Assembly (NCBI GenBank): GCA_002335605.1
Contig: BEDY01000013.1
Location: 124,001-188,000, forward strand
Length of the DNA: 64,000 nucleotides
Origin: Prillingera fragicola
Taxonomy: Eukaryota; Basidiomycota; Tremellomycetes; Trichosporonales; Trichosporonaceae
Direction of reading: 5' to 3'
The notes beneath the pieces are model-generated. The model had not been told where the DNA came from and searched no databases. It saw only the letters and a list, made by a program, of their open reading frames with translations. Below are positions 1 through 12,942 of the stretch, piece after piece (position 1 is the stretch's first letter; every line of letters starts with the position of its first letter). A program made the translations under genes and the position numbers.

Positions 1-1
1 G

Positions 2-1436
2 TTGCAATATGTCAAGTCGGCAAAGGCATCGACCGATGTGCCGGGCAGTGTGCCAGAGTTTATCTCACAACGCCGTCGTTGGCTCAACGGCTCAATTTTT
101 GCAAGCATCTACGCAATGTACAGCTTTTACCGCATCTGGACGTCAGGCCACAATGTTATACGCATGTTTTTCCTCCAGATCCTCACCTTTTACAGTAAGT
201 GGCAGCGGGCAGAGGAGCTGCTAACCGCAGACCTCGTCAACCTAATCTTCAACTGGCTGTCCATTTCGTCCTTTTATTTGGCGTTCTACTTTTTGATTTC
301 CTCGTCTATCACAGCAGATGTTGATCCCTTCGGGGGAGCTGGAGATGAGATTTTCTCAATCTTCAACAAGATTTATATCGGCATCATGTGGGTACGCGAC
401 TTCGGAGAGACACTCACGATGTTCAGCTTTGTGGTTCTCATCTGTTCTCTAGGAAACCGTCCCCAAGGCTCCAATGCAATGTACACACTCTGGTAAGCCG
501 TAGGAGTCAGTCTCGAGCTGACAAACCAGCATTCTTCTCTTTGCAGTATGCCAGGGCTTGCTGCTGTACTGTGCCGGCTGGACCGTGTACAACACGGTGC
601 CGCACACGATTGCCGAATGGGCAGACGTCAAGGGACTATTATCAAACCGAACTTTCGTCACCCTTACACTGTCTTTGATGGTGAGCCCAATTGCGCCGAC
701 ACGCATACTGATCTCCAGGCCACATATGGCCTCTATCTCATCTCTTCGCTCATGTATCTTGAGCCGTGGCACATGATCACCTCGTTCATCCAGTACCTGT
801 TCCTGCTGCCGTCGTACGTTAACATTCTCCTCATCTACGCCTTTTGCAATCTGCACGATGTCTCGTGGGGGACCAAGGGCGACAACGGAGCGAATAAGGA
901 CTTGGGGGCCGCAAAGACTGTCAAAAAGGATGGCGAAGAAATGGCAGAGGTCTCCCTGCCCACTCGCCAGGAAGACGTCGAGGCCCTGTGGCAGCAAGCA
1001 CGACAGGAGATGCGCATACCTCAAAAAGAGGTAAAGCAGAAGCGCGATGCCGAGACCAAGCGCAATGACTGTGAGCGTTGTAGACTACACACCGTTGCTA
1101 ACTTGGCCCAGCCGATCGTACCTTCCGGTCAGCTTTTAGAATTGCAAGCCTCCAGAGACGTCTTCTAACCAGCGCAGAACCAACATTGTCCTTATTTTCC
1201 TTGGGAGCAACCTGTTTGTCATCCTGCTCTTCACTTCAACCGCGTTTACCAACTGGATTGGTAAGCACTTTGCCGAGGCCTCAGAGTCTTCATTTAATCC
1301 CTATCTCGTGAGTAACGGTCACTTTTACAGTCACTAACAGAGCAAGACTGTCATTTTCTACTCGGTGCTGTTCCTCTCCGTTATGCGCTTCATCGGCTGC
1401 ACACTCTATCTCGTTTTCCGCCTGTTTGGGTTCTGA
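2..1436 (+). CDS. Chitin synthase, C-terminal part (5' end outside window)
   Basis: Membrane glycosyltransferase that polymerises UDP-GlcNAc into chitin at the plasma membrane. The visible part begins just before the family signature QRRRWLNGS and continues through GNRPQGS, LEPWHM, NILLIYAFCN and HDVSWGTKGD, all typical of the C-terminal half with its membrane helices, and ends FNPYL...FRLFGF. Exons read as 2-492, 530-680, 719-1070, 1112-1307 and 1341-1436. The second exon must start at 530 (acceptor AACCAG), not at the more obvious TTGCAG at 545, to keep the helix-forming frame. The segment 1112-1155 reads DRTFRSAF in one frame, while TSSNQRRTN and the last helices, from 1158 on, are in another. 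No credible intron joins them, so a small indel or sequence error is suspected. The family is certain; the integrity of the 3' part is not. The gene converges with the chitinase gene. Confidence 0.88.
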
Positions 1437-1577
1437 TAAGCCTAGTCTCGTAGGCTTACGCATTTGCCTCATAGTACCTGTTCTGGCATGTTTGCTGTAC
1501 TGTATAGACGGCCTGGCGCCTGTGCAACACTGTGAATCTCGTGCAAAGCATTCCTTTGTAATAGTCTATTCGCCCTT

Positions 1578-3314
<1,737 letters not shown>

Positions 3315-4161
3315 GAACTGGAAAGAGAGACAAAGAGGGAATCGGCGCGGATGCACGTCTGTTCTTTGACGTGCAACCGAGACCGCGTCGACAGCGCTGC
3401 AGTGCTCAGGATATGACGTCCGGTGCGTGCGGGGCCCCGAATCCAAGAATGCTGCACTCACATGTTATTGCAGCACGAGCAGAACATGCAGAACAGACAC
3501 AACCTTGAAGATCCTGCTGTCGTGCTGAACTACTGGCGGGCTGCTGAGTAGCAGCGAGATGCATATGGCACAGTGAGTCATCCAGCGGCCTATGACCTGT
3601 AGCTTGTGCGGACCAAAGCACGTTCACAAGTCCATCGCCGCGCCGCCCGCCTCGCCAGTGTCGGTCACATCATTCCTTGGAAAACTAACTGGGTAAAATG
3701 GTCGTCCCCTCCTTGTATGGCTTTCAAGATGCATGAGTTGCATTGTTGCGTGCCCTCATTGGGCCAAACGGAGGGCACAGACATGTTTACATAATCAGGG
3801 TCGATTGTGTGATGCGCGCCTGCTTTTACTTTTTGGGTCCGTGCAGCGAGACGGGTGGCTGACGGGAAACGACATTGGCTCACGTGTGTCAACAACCACT
3901 CTAGCTTGTCAATAAACTTACTACTCATCGTGTGCATCATTCAACACTTGCTGTACATAGTACACCGACCTCGACACTGGTTCCTTATCGACTTCCAGCA
4001 CTTGGAATTACGCATCGTCCACCTTCAGGCCGATCGCTGGCCACTTCGCCCAACCACAACAACATTCGATATCTCGCCGGGGGTCGGCTGACCGACTCTC
4101 TCCCCCACACCACATTTCTATCTTGTCTGGATCTTGAAACCACCTACTGGGGGGGATCGCA
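3315..4161. other. Intergenic, divergent promoters
   Basis: This gap separates the chitinase start from the large PH/coiled-coil gene, so it should carry both promoters. All open frames are short, and no RNA gene or repeat was recognised. Confidence 0.5.
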
Positions 4162-7100
4162 ATGGCCGCCTTTCTGGACACAGGAGACCGCTCGTCGCAC
4201 TTGACAGTCTCGACGACGGCTTCCCACACGAGCGACTATTTCTCGTCTCGTCCCGCTTCAACGGCCTTGACCACCCCCACACTTGGGTCGCCACCACCTC
4301 TGCACTCCCCCAAGCACTCTTTCCACTCTCTGGAAAACATTGAAGAAGACCCCTCTCTAGGGATGCACAGCCCTCCCGCAGAGGCGTACGACGATGATCC
4401 AATGGACCCGATGTACGCCGACGAGGTAGAGGTCTCCCCTGAGCGTCAGGATGCTCAAAGTGTCCGATCTCGGCGCAGCCATTACGATGACAGCCTTTCG
4501 GCTCATAGTGACAGCAACACTTCGCATCTCAAGATGCGGATGGATGACCGGGCGAGGTCAAAATCACCAATGCAACTGCCCGCTCCGTATGAGGATCGTC
4601 CGCGCTCGACATCTCCGATGAGGCTTCCCCCAATTGAACATCTCCAGTCGCCTTTGGCTTCCCCTCTTCGGTCGCCTCAACACTCTGGGCGTCATGTGCG
4701 CTCTCCCTCACCCCTGGCCCATCACCGTCACGCGCGCTCTCCATCTCCCCTCGGCCTCCCTCCTCATTCACCGAGTGCCCACTCATATCACGCGCGCACT
4801 CCGTCGCCGAGGCATCGCGATCGTCTTCAGGTACCAGTGACAGAGCCTCCTCCACGTCAAAGGAGCCGAGACCCCCCATCCACGAGCAACATGATTGCGC
4901 AGTGGGAGTCGGCCGCACCTCCGGCCACGGAGCCGCGAGGCCGACCACCACCTGAGAATTTCAACCCCAGTCTCTTTCCGCTTGACGTTCCAATGGATGA
5001 CGGATCCTCAAGCCCCAGCCCTCGACGCTACAAGCAGCAGTACCTCGACAAGAAGCCTCTGCCCCTCCCTTGCGCCACGGCCATTCCCGCCTCGGCAAAC
5101 ATGCCTTGGCCCCCGCCCGGCGGTCCTTCCCCAGTCCGAAGCTTGAACACCCCAAACTCTCGCCACTCACCGAACATTTCACCATCATCCTGGTCGCCCA
5201 CTGCGAAAAGGAAGAGAAAGGATGTTTCCCCTGGAAAGTCGGGCAAGTCACCGATGAAGCGCTCGCCCTTCAAGGAGATTGTCAACGTCTTTAGTGGTCT
5301 GCGAAACGCCAAAACCAAGGATAAACACACTGGCTGGGGAACAGCCGGGGTTGGTGTTCACGGCGATCAGCCTCGACAGTTTCTGAGTCTAGACGACGAC
5401 ACAGACTGGTTTGCCAAGCCTCGACCTATGGGCTCTGGGCTGCCCGGCGGCATTGTTTTCAGCGACCGAATGGGCGACGCCGAGATGAACGCGTCAACCG
5501 ACGCGCACCAAGAATCGGATGGTTCAGTCATGTCGACTGCGGTGCTTTTCCTTGCCTCCACGCCCTGCTCATCAGTCCCACCTCTGGGAACATGGACCAC
5601 CGCGTGGGGCAAGCTGTCGCCGAGATCACTGGACATTTCGTCATGCTCCCTTCCTTATGCTGGTGAGGGATGTGTTGGTACCGGCCTGCCCGTGCCATAC
5701 AGCGTTATTCCTCGGCCTCCTCCCGGGACTGTCCCGGATATCGAGCTCTTGATGGCAGACTGTACCGAGGTGATGGTGCTTCGAAGGGAGGAAGTCCGTA
5801 TGCGCGGGGTTCCGCTGGCCCCAGAAGGTGTTGACACCGAGGTCCTCGAGCTATCCTTTGCCGACGGGTCGAAGCGGTACATGGGTGTAGAAGGCAAAAG
5901 CCGTTTGGGATGGTGCAGCGCCATCTGGTGAGTCGACCATGTGAAGGATCGCGCTAATAACCCCAGGGACATGCTGCACGCTAGCAAGCCCAGTGGCAGC
6001 ATGCCGTCCTCAAAACTGGAGGTATCGAATCAGCCTCACCCCATGAACCTACCAATGGGCCTTCAAAACCCTCCGGTGCAGATGGTCGGAGACACATGGG
6101 TCGCGGCTGGCGAGCTGGAGGGTGGTCAGTCGACTCTCAGAGGCTCTGAACGACCGGGATCCGACAGATTGCCTCCCTTCGGCCGATCTCTACCCCCCAC
6201 ACCTGATCTTGGTCTGGCCCGCGAGCAGCCAATGGTAGACAATATCGACACTGTCGATGACTATGCGCCAGGCTCTCTTCCATACGACGAGCCCATGCCG
6301 GCGGCCAAGGCTCCATCTCGCCCCCAACTGCAATCTCCAGCCCCTACTCTGGAGCATGTGTCAAAACAGCATGTGATGCCGAGCACTCCACCAGTGGCTC
6401 CCACGCCGAAGCGAGCACGGAGCACGGCCATGGAGGAACGCCTGCGGGCATGGGGCAAAGAGGAGGACTCGACTCCTCTTGGTCCTAGGCGGTTGCCGGT
6501 CATGCCCGCCACTGAGCCCTTAAAGCTGCGCGAGCGACCCAAGAATGACCTGCGAGAGGCCGTTGTCAACATGTTCAACGGAGCGCCTGACAAGCATCAC
6601 GCTCTCGGGCAGCTTGCACCGACCCGTAGCACGCTCATGGAGCAGCGCATCCGCGCCTGGCAGCCAAAGCCAGAGCAAACACCTCCGCCCTTGGAACGCA
6701 ACCCAAGCGATGGGCGCGAGTACAAGTGCTCGGACAGTGCCCTCAGCTTTGACCCCAGTGATCTCAACCCCTCTCGGTCCGCTTCGCAGGTGCGACGCCC
6801 CACGGCACCAAGCTCTGTGGTTGGCAAGTCTGCCGAGGCGGTGGTCTTGAGCTCAGGAGCTCCGAGTGCGCGTGTTCCTGCCCGCGAGCGAGAGCTTCCC
6901 GCCCTTCCTGAAGTTTTGGCCGAGAAGGAAGCAGGCTTCAGTTCAGGTGGTCCTCGGGCACCGCGAAACCTTGCCGGTCCTCGCCCGCCATTGAGTTTGA
7001 AGAAGACCTTGCGGGCCGAGCCCGAGCATGTGGCCATTGCATCGATGCCGAAGGAGGTGTGCTCCCCAGCGGCCTCGCGGATCGGATCCAAACTGATGGC

Positions 7101-9679
7101 TACCGCCGCCATGTTTGAACCGGCGATCGCGCAGAGTACCTCGACTCCCAACTCGGAGCGGAGGGCCAAGCGCAAGCCAGTTCCCATTATTCCAGGACCG
7201 GCGTCGACCATTGTTGGCCAAAAGCCAGAGGAACTGGAACAGCCTGTCCTTCCTGTGGCTGTTGCGGTTGCAGACACCCCTTCTCCCCCACGCGAGCCTG
7301 TGCGAAGGCTTTTTATCGCCAATGCCTCACCCACCTTGGCGTCCACGCCCTTGCTGCCATCTGCTGAACCTCCTACTCCGCCCCAGAAGCCTCGTGTTCT
7401 TGCGAGCGTTTCTGCACCGGCAAAAGCTGAGGGTTCTCTTGTCGAGGCGGAGGCCTCCAGGCCGGCTGCAGTGAAGGTGGCCGCAGCAGCTGTCACCGCC
7501 GCTTCAGTGTCGTCGGCCAAGACGGACGTGTCCAAAGCGCCGTCAGTTGCCTCTCGCCTCGCCCTTGCCGCCGGAGCTCCCAAGACTGTCAGTGTTAGCT
7601 CAACGACCCCAAAGCCGAGAGCGGCACTCACGCCTACCAAGCTTGATCTCAAACCACCATCCACAACAACACCGCTGCGCTTAAGCACTCCCGCTCGCGA
7701 CTTAGCACTGGCTTCTCCGCGCTCGACGCGGAACCCGTCGTCGCTGGTGGCCCAGCGCCTTGCCATGTTTGAGAATGGGTCCTCGGACACGGGCTCGCCC
7801 GCACCGGTCCCCGGATCGCCGAGCGTCTCAATGCGCCGGGCAATGTTTGAACCGACTGCGTCGCCCAGCGTGCACTCACACGGCGGCACTGACAAGGACT
7901 CGATTATCAGCTACTATCGCAAGTCTAGCATTGTTGGGTCTAGCGTCGATGAGTCTCACAAGCGGGCTCCTGTGCCCGTGGTATCGCGCGCACTGTCGGT
8001 CGAGGTTGCCCCAGAGCCAGTACCTCTCGGGCTTGGCATCACTGTGCCAAACACACCGTCAACGGACAAGGAGTCGGGGTCCAAGTTTTCCGACCGCGCG
8101 GTTGTCGGAACGCCTCTCGCAGTCGACCATGCGACTCGTGATATCTCGCCGGCTGGGGACCAACCTCTGGAGGCGCCAGTCTTGGCCGAGCACGAGACTG
8201 CAGGGGAGCAGGCGAGCCGTGAGCTCGATCTGCAGGACACCAGCCGTGCTTTGAATGGCATGCCTGGTGCACTCCCAGAGGCGCTCACGGGTCCCGTCCT
8301 AGCAAGACTCAACCAGCACACGGACGAACACGACACTCTGTCGCGGCAGGTATTTGACGTGCACGAGGATCTCGCCAAGGTCGTCTCTAACCTGGGGGAG
8401 CTGAGCATGCTGGTCCAGCAGCGCAGCGACGATCTTGGCCCAGCTCTTCCTGCCGAGCTCGCGCAGCGTCTCGACGCCATTGGCACAGATGTGCGCGGCA
8501 TGCACCTCGCTGTGCAGTCGTCGTCGGCTGCCACGGCGGAGAAGCTCGACACGCTGGTTGCGCGTGCCACTGCTGAGAGTGAGGAGAAGACATTGCCGCC
8601 GCCGCCGGCAACTGAGCTAGTCGAGCCGCTGCTTCCCGAGGTTCACGCCAAGCTGGACGCGATTGCCCATCTCATTCAAGAGGTCCTTTCGCGTCAAGCA
8701 GAGATTGCCGCCGTGCCACCTGCTCCTCCTGTAGTAGCAGCTGCGGTGGTTCCTTCAACCTCGGCGCCAAATGAACGCGAGTTGCCAAAGACGGACGAGG
8801 CTCCTGCGTCGCCAACTGAGGCTGCCCCGCCCATATCTGAAAAGCTCGGTGAAGTCCATGGGCTTGTCAAGGATCTGCAGGGTGAGCGCCAGCTCCAGAC
8901 GCAGCAGACTGCCGACATTGCGCGCTACCTCGCCGAGCTCAACACTTGGTTGGAAAAGTTTGTGCAAAACTCTGGGACCGAGCTCGAATCAATGTCCAAG
9001 CGCATCAACTCGCTTGTTGGCGAGGCCCCTCCCGAAGGTGGTCCTGCCTCTGGTCTTGTGGCCGACATACACAACATGCTGGCAGCGCAGAACCAGCGCT
9101 TGGCCACTGCCGATGCTCAAGCTCAGCGTCTCGACTCTCTGCTTGGTCTGATGGGCCAGGACCGTGAGAGACACGCCGCGGACGCCGGGGTTGTGCAGAA
9201 CATCATGTCCATCGTGGACAAGCAGCGCGCTGACAATGAGAACCTGCTTCGCGCTGTTGCGACGGACCTTACGAGCGAGATTCGCGGCGAGCGTGTGCGG
9301 TTCATCGAAGCGATGCAGCAAGCGACGACAATGAACATTCAGGGTGAGTGCTTGCTCACATTATTTCTGCATGAGGTGGCTGACAGCTGTGCAGTGCAAG
9401 TGGACGAGTTCAAGAAGGTCCTCTCCACCGAAGTCAGCAAGTCGATGCGCGAGTTGGGCCAGATGCGCGAACAGAAGAAGACGCTGGAGCATCAGATCTC
9501 TGATCTGTTTGCACTCAAGGCCAAACACTTTGATGACTCGGTGCGTTGAGGGGATTGGTTTTGACGCACAAAGGTTGCTGACACTGCTACAGCCGGCTAG
9601 TCCTGCAGTCGGGTATCCTGCACCGGCAGCGCCGCCTTCGCCTGGCGGACCACGAACGCTGCCCATGCCGCCGCATTAG
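4162..9679 (+). CDS. Very large Pro/Ser/Ala-rich protein with PH-like domain and coiled coil
   Basis: Predicted protein of about 1,791 residues from exons 4162-5927, 5967-9343, 9395-9540 and 9593-9679, with frame preserved across all three short introns. Residues 1 to about 440 are low-complexity Ser/Pro/Arg-rich, with repeated RSPSP-like motifs. Residues about 450-605 resemble a PH domain: a strand pattern with VLFLASTP and WGKLSPRSLDISS, then LELSFADGS, and a closing helix LGWCSAIWDML with the conserved Trp. A second long Pro/Ala/Ser-rich region follows, with repeated FEPxxAxS and MEERLRAW/MEQRIRAW motifs. The last 450 residues or so are charged and heptad-like, consistent with coiled coil, ending in a short proline-rich tail. 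A cortical or cytoskeletal scaffold is plausible, but I do not recognise the family by name. Confidence 0.8.
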
Positions 9680-10116
9680 GGCATGAGGAGGAAGGCTATT
9701 TATTCATATTATCTTGGGATAAGCATGGGACATTGTTAGTCATGCATTATTGTATTGCTCACTGGAGGCGGAAGCGTACTGGGGATGATGGTGGGGAGCG
9801 GGTATTGAGATGTCGTCCGCCCAAGAGTCTCGTTCGACTCAATGAAGCGTGGCCTGTTTCGCAGAGCTCCGTGCATGTTCGACAAGTGGGAGACGCCACG
9901 TATGCAGCATGCAGCGCTGCAGGGGTGACAAATGATCAGAAAAGTGATGCCAGATGCTGCGTGTAACCCTCGAGACGACCTCCACCTTGCGACTTGCGTT
10001 GTACGTCATCCACAGTCGGCCATCGCTCGGTGCCCGAAGACTGATCGAGTTTGTGCTCAAGTCTCGCTCGTCTTGTTCTGCTTTTCCTCTCTTGTCCATT
10101 TTACTCGCTTTCAAAC
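9680..10116. other. Intergenic
   Basis: This is the 3' flank of the large scaffold gene and the promoter and leader of the methyltransferase gene. A pyrimidine-rich stretch, 10072-10112, precedes the start codon. Nothing else was recognised. Confidence 0.4.
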
Positions 10117-11099
10117 ATGTCTCAGCACCACGATCATCACCATGCGCACAATGCTTCTCACGAGCAGCATGGGCACGGACCAGACCATGCTCGCGGCCAC
10201 GGCCACGGCCACGACCACTCGCACGGCCACGGACACGGCCATGGCCATGGCCACGGTGAGGACCACTGGGACGGCGAGGCCTACCTCCAGAAGCCGGGAA
10301 TGTGAGCTTGCCTTATCTTTGACCCACTCACACCTTCCAGCCGCGAGTCTGCCGTTATCAACGCCGCCAACGACATTGACGCCCTCAAGGCCGCTGACCT
10401 GGACCCCTCAACTCTCAACGCCCTCGAGGTAGGGTGCGGCGCTGGCGTGGTGAGCCCCCACCTCGCAGCAGCTTTCAAGACGCTGCACGCCATCGAGACG
10501 AGCGCGTCGATGCTCAAGACGTTTACGGCACAGCCGGTCGCCGCACTGCCCAACGTGACGTACGCGCTGCACACTCTCACGCCCGAGTCGGGCAAGGCGT
10601 TTGCGGCCGGCACGCCCCAGCCTTCTCCCACCGCTGAAGAGCCTGCACGCACTGCAGCACCCCCTCGCGCCCAGTTTGACGTGGCGCTCATCAACCTCGT
10701 GCTGCACCACGTTGACGATGTTGCGTCCTTCCTTGCCGGTGTGCGCAGTGTGCTCGTCCCCGGTGGACGGGTCGTGCTTACCGAGTTTAGTGGCGAGGGC
10801 GAGGACGACGCCGGAGCTATCATTGACAAGGCGCGCGCCGACAAGGCAGCCCTGGAGGCTTCCAAGGAGGGCAAGAATGTGAGTGACCGAGCTGGAATGG
10901 GACTGACAACCAGGTCGACGGCACCGTCAACGCCCCCGGCCACTTTCATGCTCCGTACTCGATCGCGAGTCTGGGCGACGACCTTAAAAAGGCTGGGTTC
11001 ACCGACGTTGGCGGCAAGCGCGGCACACCAGCCCCAGTGTTTGGCGCTGACAAGACGCCCATCCCCATGATTGTTGTCAGCGGTGCCAACCCAAAGTAA
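10117..11099 (+). CDS. Class I SAM-dependent methyltransferase with His-rich N-terminus
   Basis: About 302 residues from exons 10117-10301, 10341-10878 and 10914-11099. The core has motif I LEVGCGAG (SAM binding), the central IETSAS and FDVALINLVLHHV segments, and the post-I strand GGRVVLTEF, all typical of Rossmann-type methyltransferases acting on small molecules or proteins. The first 60 residues are extraordinary: clusters of His and alternating His-Gly, then WDGEAYLQKPG. WDxxxYxKPG is the usual opening of this methyltransferase group, so the His-rich leader has been added in front of an otherwise normal N-terminus. Such stretches can bind Zn, Ni or Cu, so metal buffering or metal-responsive control is possible, but this is inference. 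The substrate is unknown. Confidence 0.85.
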
Positions 11100-11218
11100 A
11101 AGTGCCAACGCCCAAGTAGAACGTCAGTAGAAACAGTCCAGATGCAACACTACATGCAAACGCACGCAAGATTCAGTAGAAACAGTGACAAACGTGCAAA
11201 ACTATACTACAACAGGAC

Positions 11219-12246
11219 CTAGATTAGCGACAACTCGAGGGTCCACACCCGCCTCGCCCAGACCTTGACGGGCATGGCCTCCTTGCTCGTGGTGGACGCC
11301 GGGACGTCGACCTCGACACCATCCCACCAGCACTTGCGCGCAGGTTTGCGCCAGAAAAGCAAGAGCTTTTGGGCGGTACCCATCTGGCGCTCGTCAATCA
11401 TGGGCGTGGTGAGGTCGGCCGGCGCGCCGGGCTGGCCGGGATGGATGATGCCCGTCTTGAGGAGCACGAGGGCCATGCTTGATATAAGGTTGCGCGTAGG
11501 CTCGCAGGCGCGGAACCCCCACTCGTCGTCGCGGGAAAAGCCAGACATGCAGAGCATGTCAATGAGGTGCTGCTCGGCCTGGTTGTTCTCCTTGTTGACG
11601 TTGCGCTGGAGGGCCGTGAAAATGTGGCGCTTGGACGCGAGCGCCTCACCAGCTGCGCGCTTGAGCGCCCGCAGCTCGTCGTTGGCCATGCCCTGCTCGT
11701 CGACGCGCGCGAGTGCGCCTGGCTTGGTAATGCTAAAGTACTCGAGCTCTTCGCGGAGGACAATGATTGCCTGCTTGGTGAGGAGCGGGTTCTGGTTCAC
11801 GTCCGAGTTGGGGTCCGTTGGCGAGGGAGGAATGTTCTGCTGAGCGTGGAACAGACCAGGAGACGTCGGCGTGCCGTAGAACTCGGCCTGAGCGTCGGCC
11901 CAAAAGTCGAGAATGTACTGAAAGCAGTCTGGGTCAAACTAGGATGGGCGTCAGCACTGACCGTGGCGCGCAAACTCACGTCGACAGTAAACACGCCATC
12001 GTCGCCGCCTTCCCATGATGCGGGCTTGGAGAGAATCAGACCCTGCGGGAAGAGGCCGAGCAGTACGCTCTCCGGCAAGAGCATGAGCGTCTCGCGCTCG
12101 ACGGGAAAGATGCGGCCGCGGAGGTCGAGGTTGAGCCTGGTCAGCAGCGCCTGGTTGGTGTAGATGCCGGGAGCAGCATATCCGGGAGACACCGAGGTGA
12201 TGGGGTTGACCGAGGTAATGGGATTGGATGGGTCGGCAGTGGACAT
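11219..12246 (-). CDS. Whi2-like BTB/POZ-fold protein
   Basis: Predicted 328 residues from exons 12246-11980 and 11938-11219. The N-terminal part has LNLDLRGRIFPVERETLM, LPESVLLGLFP and, across the intron, VFTVDFDPDCFQYILDFW. This is the pattern of the BTB/KCTD-like domain of Whi2, the yeast general stress-response factor that works with Psr1-type phosphatases and restrains TORC1 in low amino acids. An upstream in-frame ATG at 12321 exists, but MSTADPSNP at 12246 matches the body better. The C-terminal half has no motif I can name. The gene is convergent with the methyltransferase gene, with about 120 bp between stop codons. Orthology is inferred from motif resemblance only. Confidence 0.75.
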
Positions 12247-12942
12247 GGTTCGACTAGTTGTTTGGGTCGTCAAGGGAGGGCACGGTTGGGGGGGAGAGAG
12301 AGAGTGAGCCAGGCCGCTCAAAGACGGCTGTTGTAGACGAGACCCTGTTTTGCGATTATGCGCTGTGTGATGCGCACTTGGGTGAGTATGAAGAACAGTG
12401 CTAGTTGTAGAAAGAGTAGTTGTCGGTCGATGGCAAGGACAAGGACGAAAGGGGGCAAGGGGGATTCAGGTCAACACACGGCCCGTCCCCGCCCAGCCAG
12501 CCTCAGCAAGAGGCGACCGTGGGAGATTTGATTCCGGGTGAGGAGGATTGTTGTTCCCAGAGTGGCAATATTGTTCCCTCTGGTGGTGGAGGTTGATCAC
12601 TAGTGCGTACAGTGCAATAGTAGTATACCACATTCGACTTTGTGCTCTCCCCTCTTGTGCTTCTCCCCTCTTCTCATACATACCTCTTCTCTCTGCTGTG
12701 ACACTCTCCTGTTATCATTCGTCCTCCGAGCTCACCCAACTTGGGCCCGCGTCATACCAGCCCTCAGTCACTTGAACAATCACCTCTCTTCGCGCCACCC
12801 AACCCCCACACCTTTGCCACCTTTGTCGCAGCAGTCTTGTCACCTATCCCAGTACACCTTGCTTCACCATCATACATTCCGGTCTTACGTCTTAATAACC
12901 TTCGACCCTCTCTGCACCCTTTGACACCGCCAGCCACAAAGC
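12247..12942. other. Intergenic, divergent promoters
   Basis: This region lies between the Whi2-like gene and the unknown gene starting at 12943. From about 12640 to 12930 the + strand is strongly C/T-rich, as in many fungal core promoters and 5' leaders. No RNA gene was seen. Confidence 0.4.

Noticed and set aside
545..547. TTGCAG acceptor for the first visible chitin synthase intron
   Set aside because: It puts the next exon out of the helix-encoding frame. The CCAG acceptor at 528-529 restores a continuous membrane segment.
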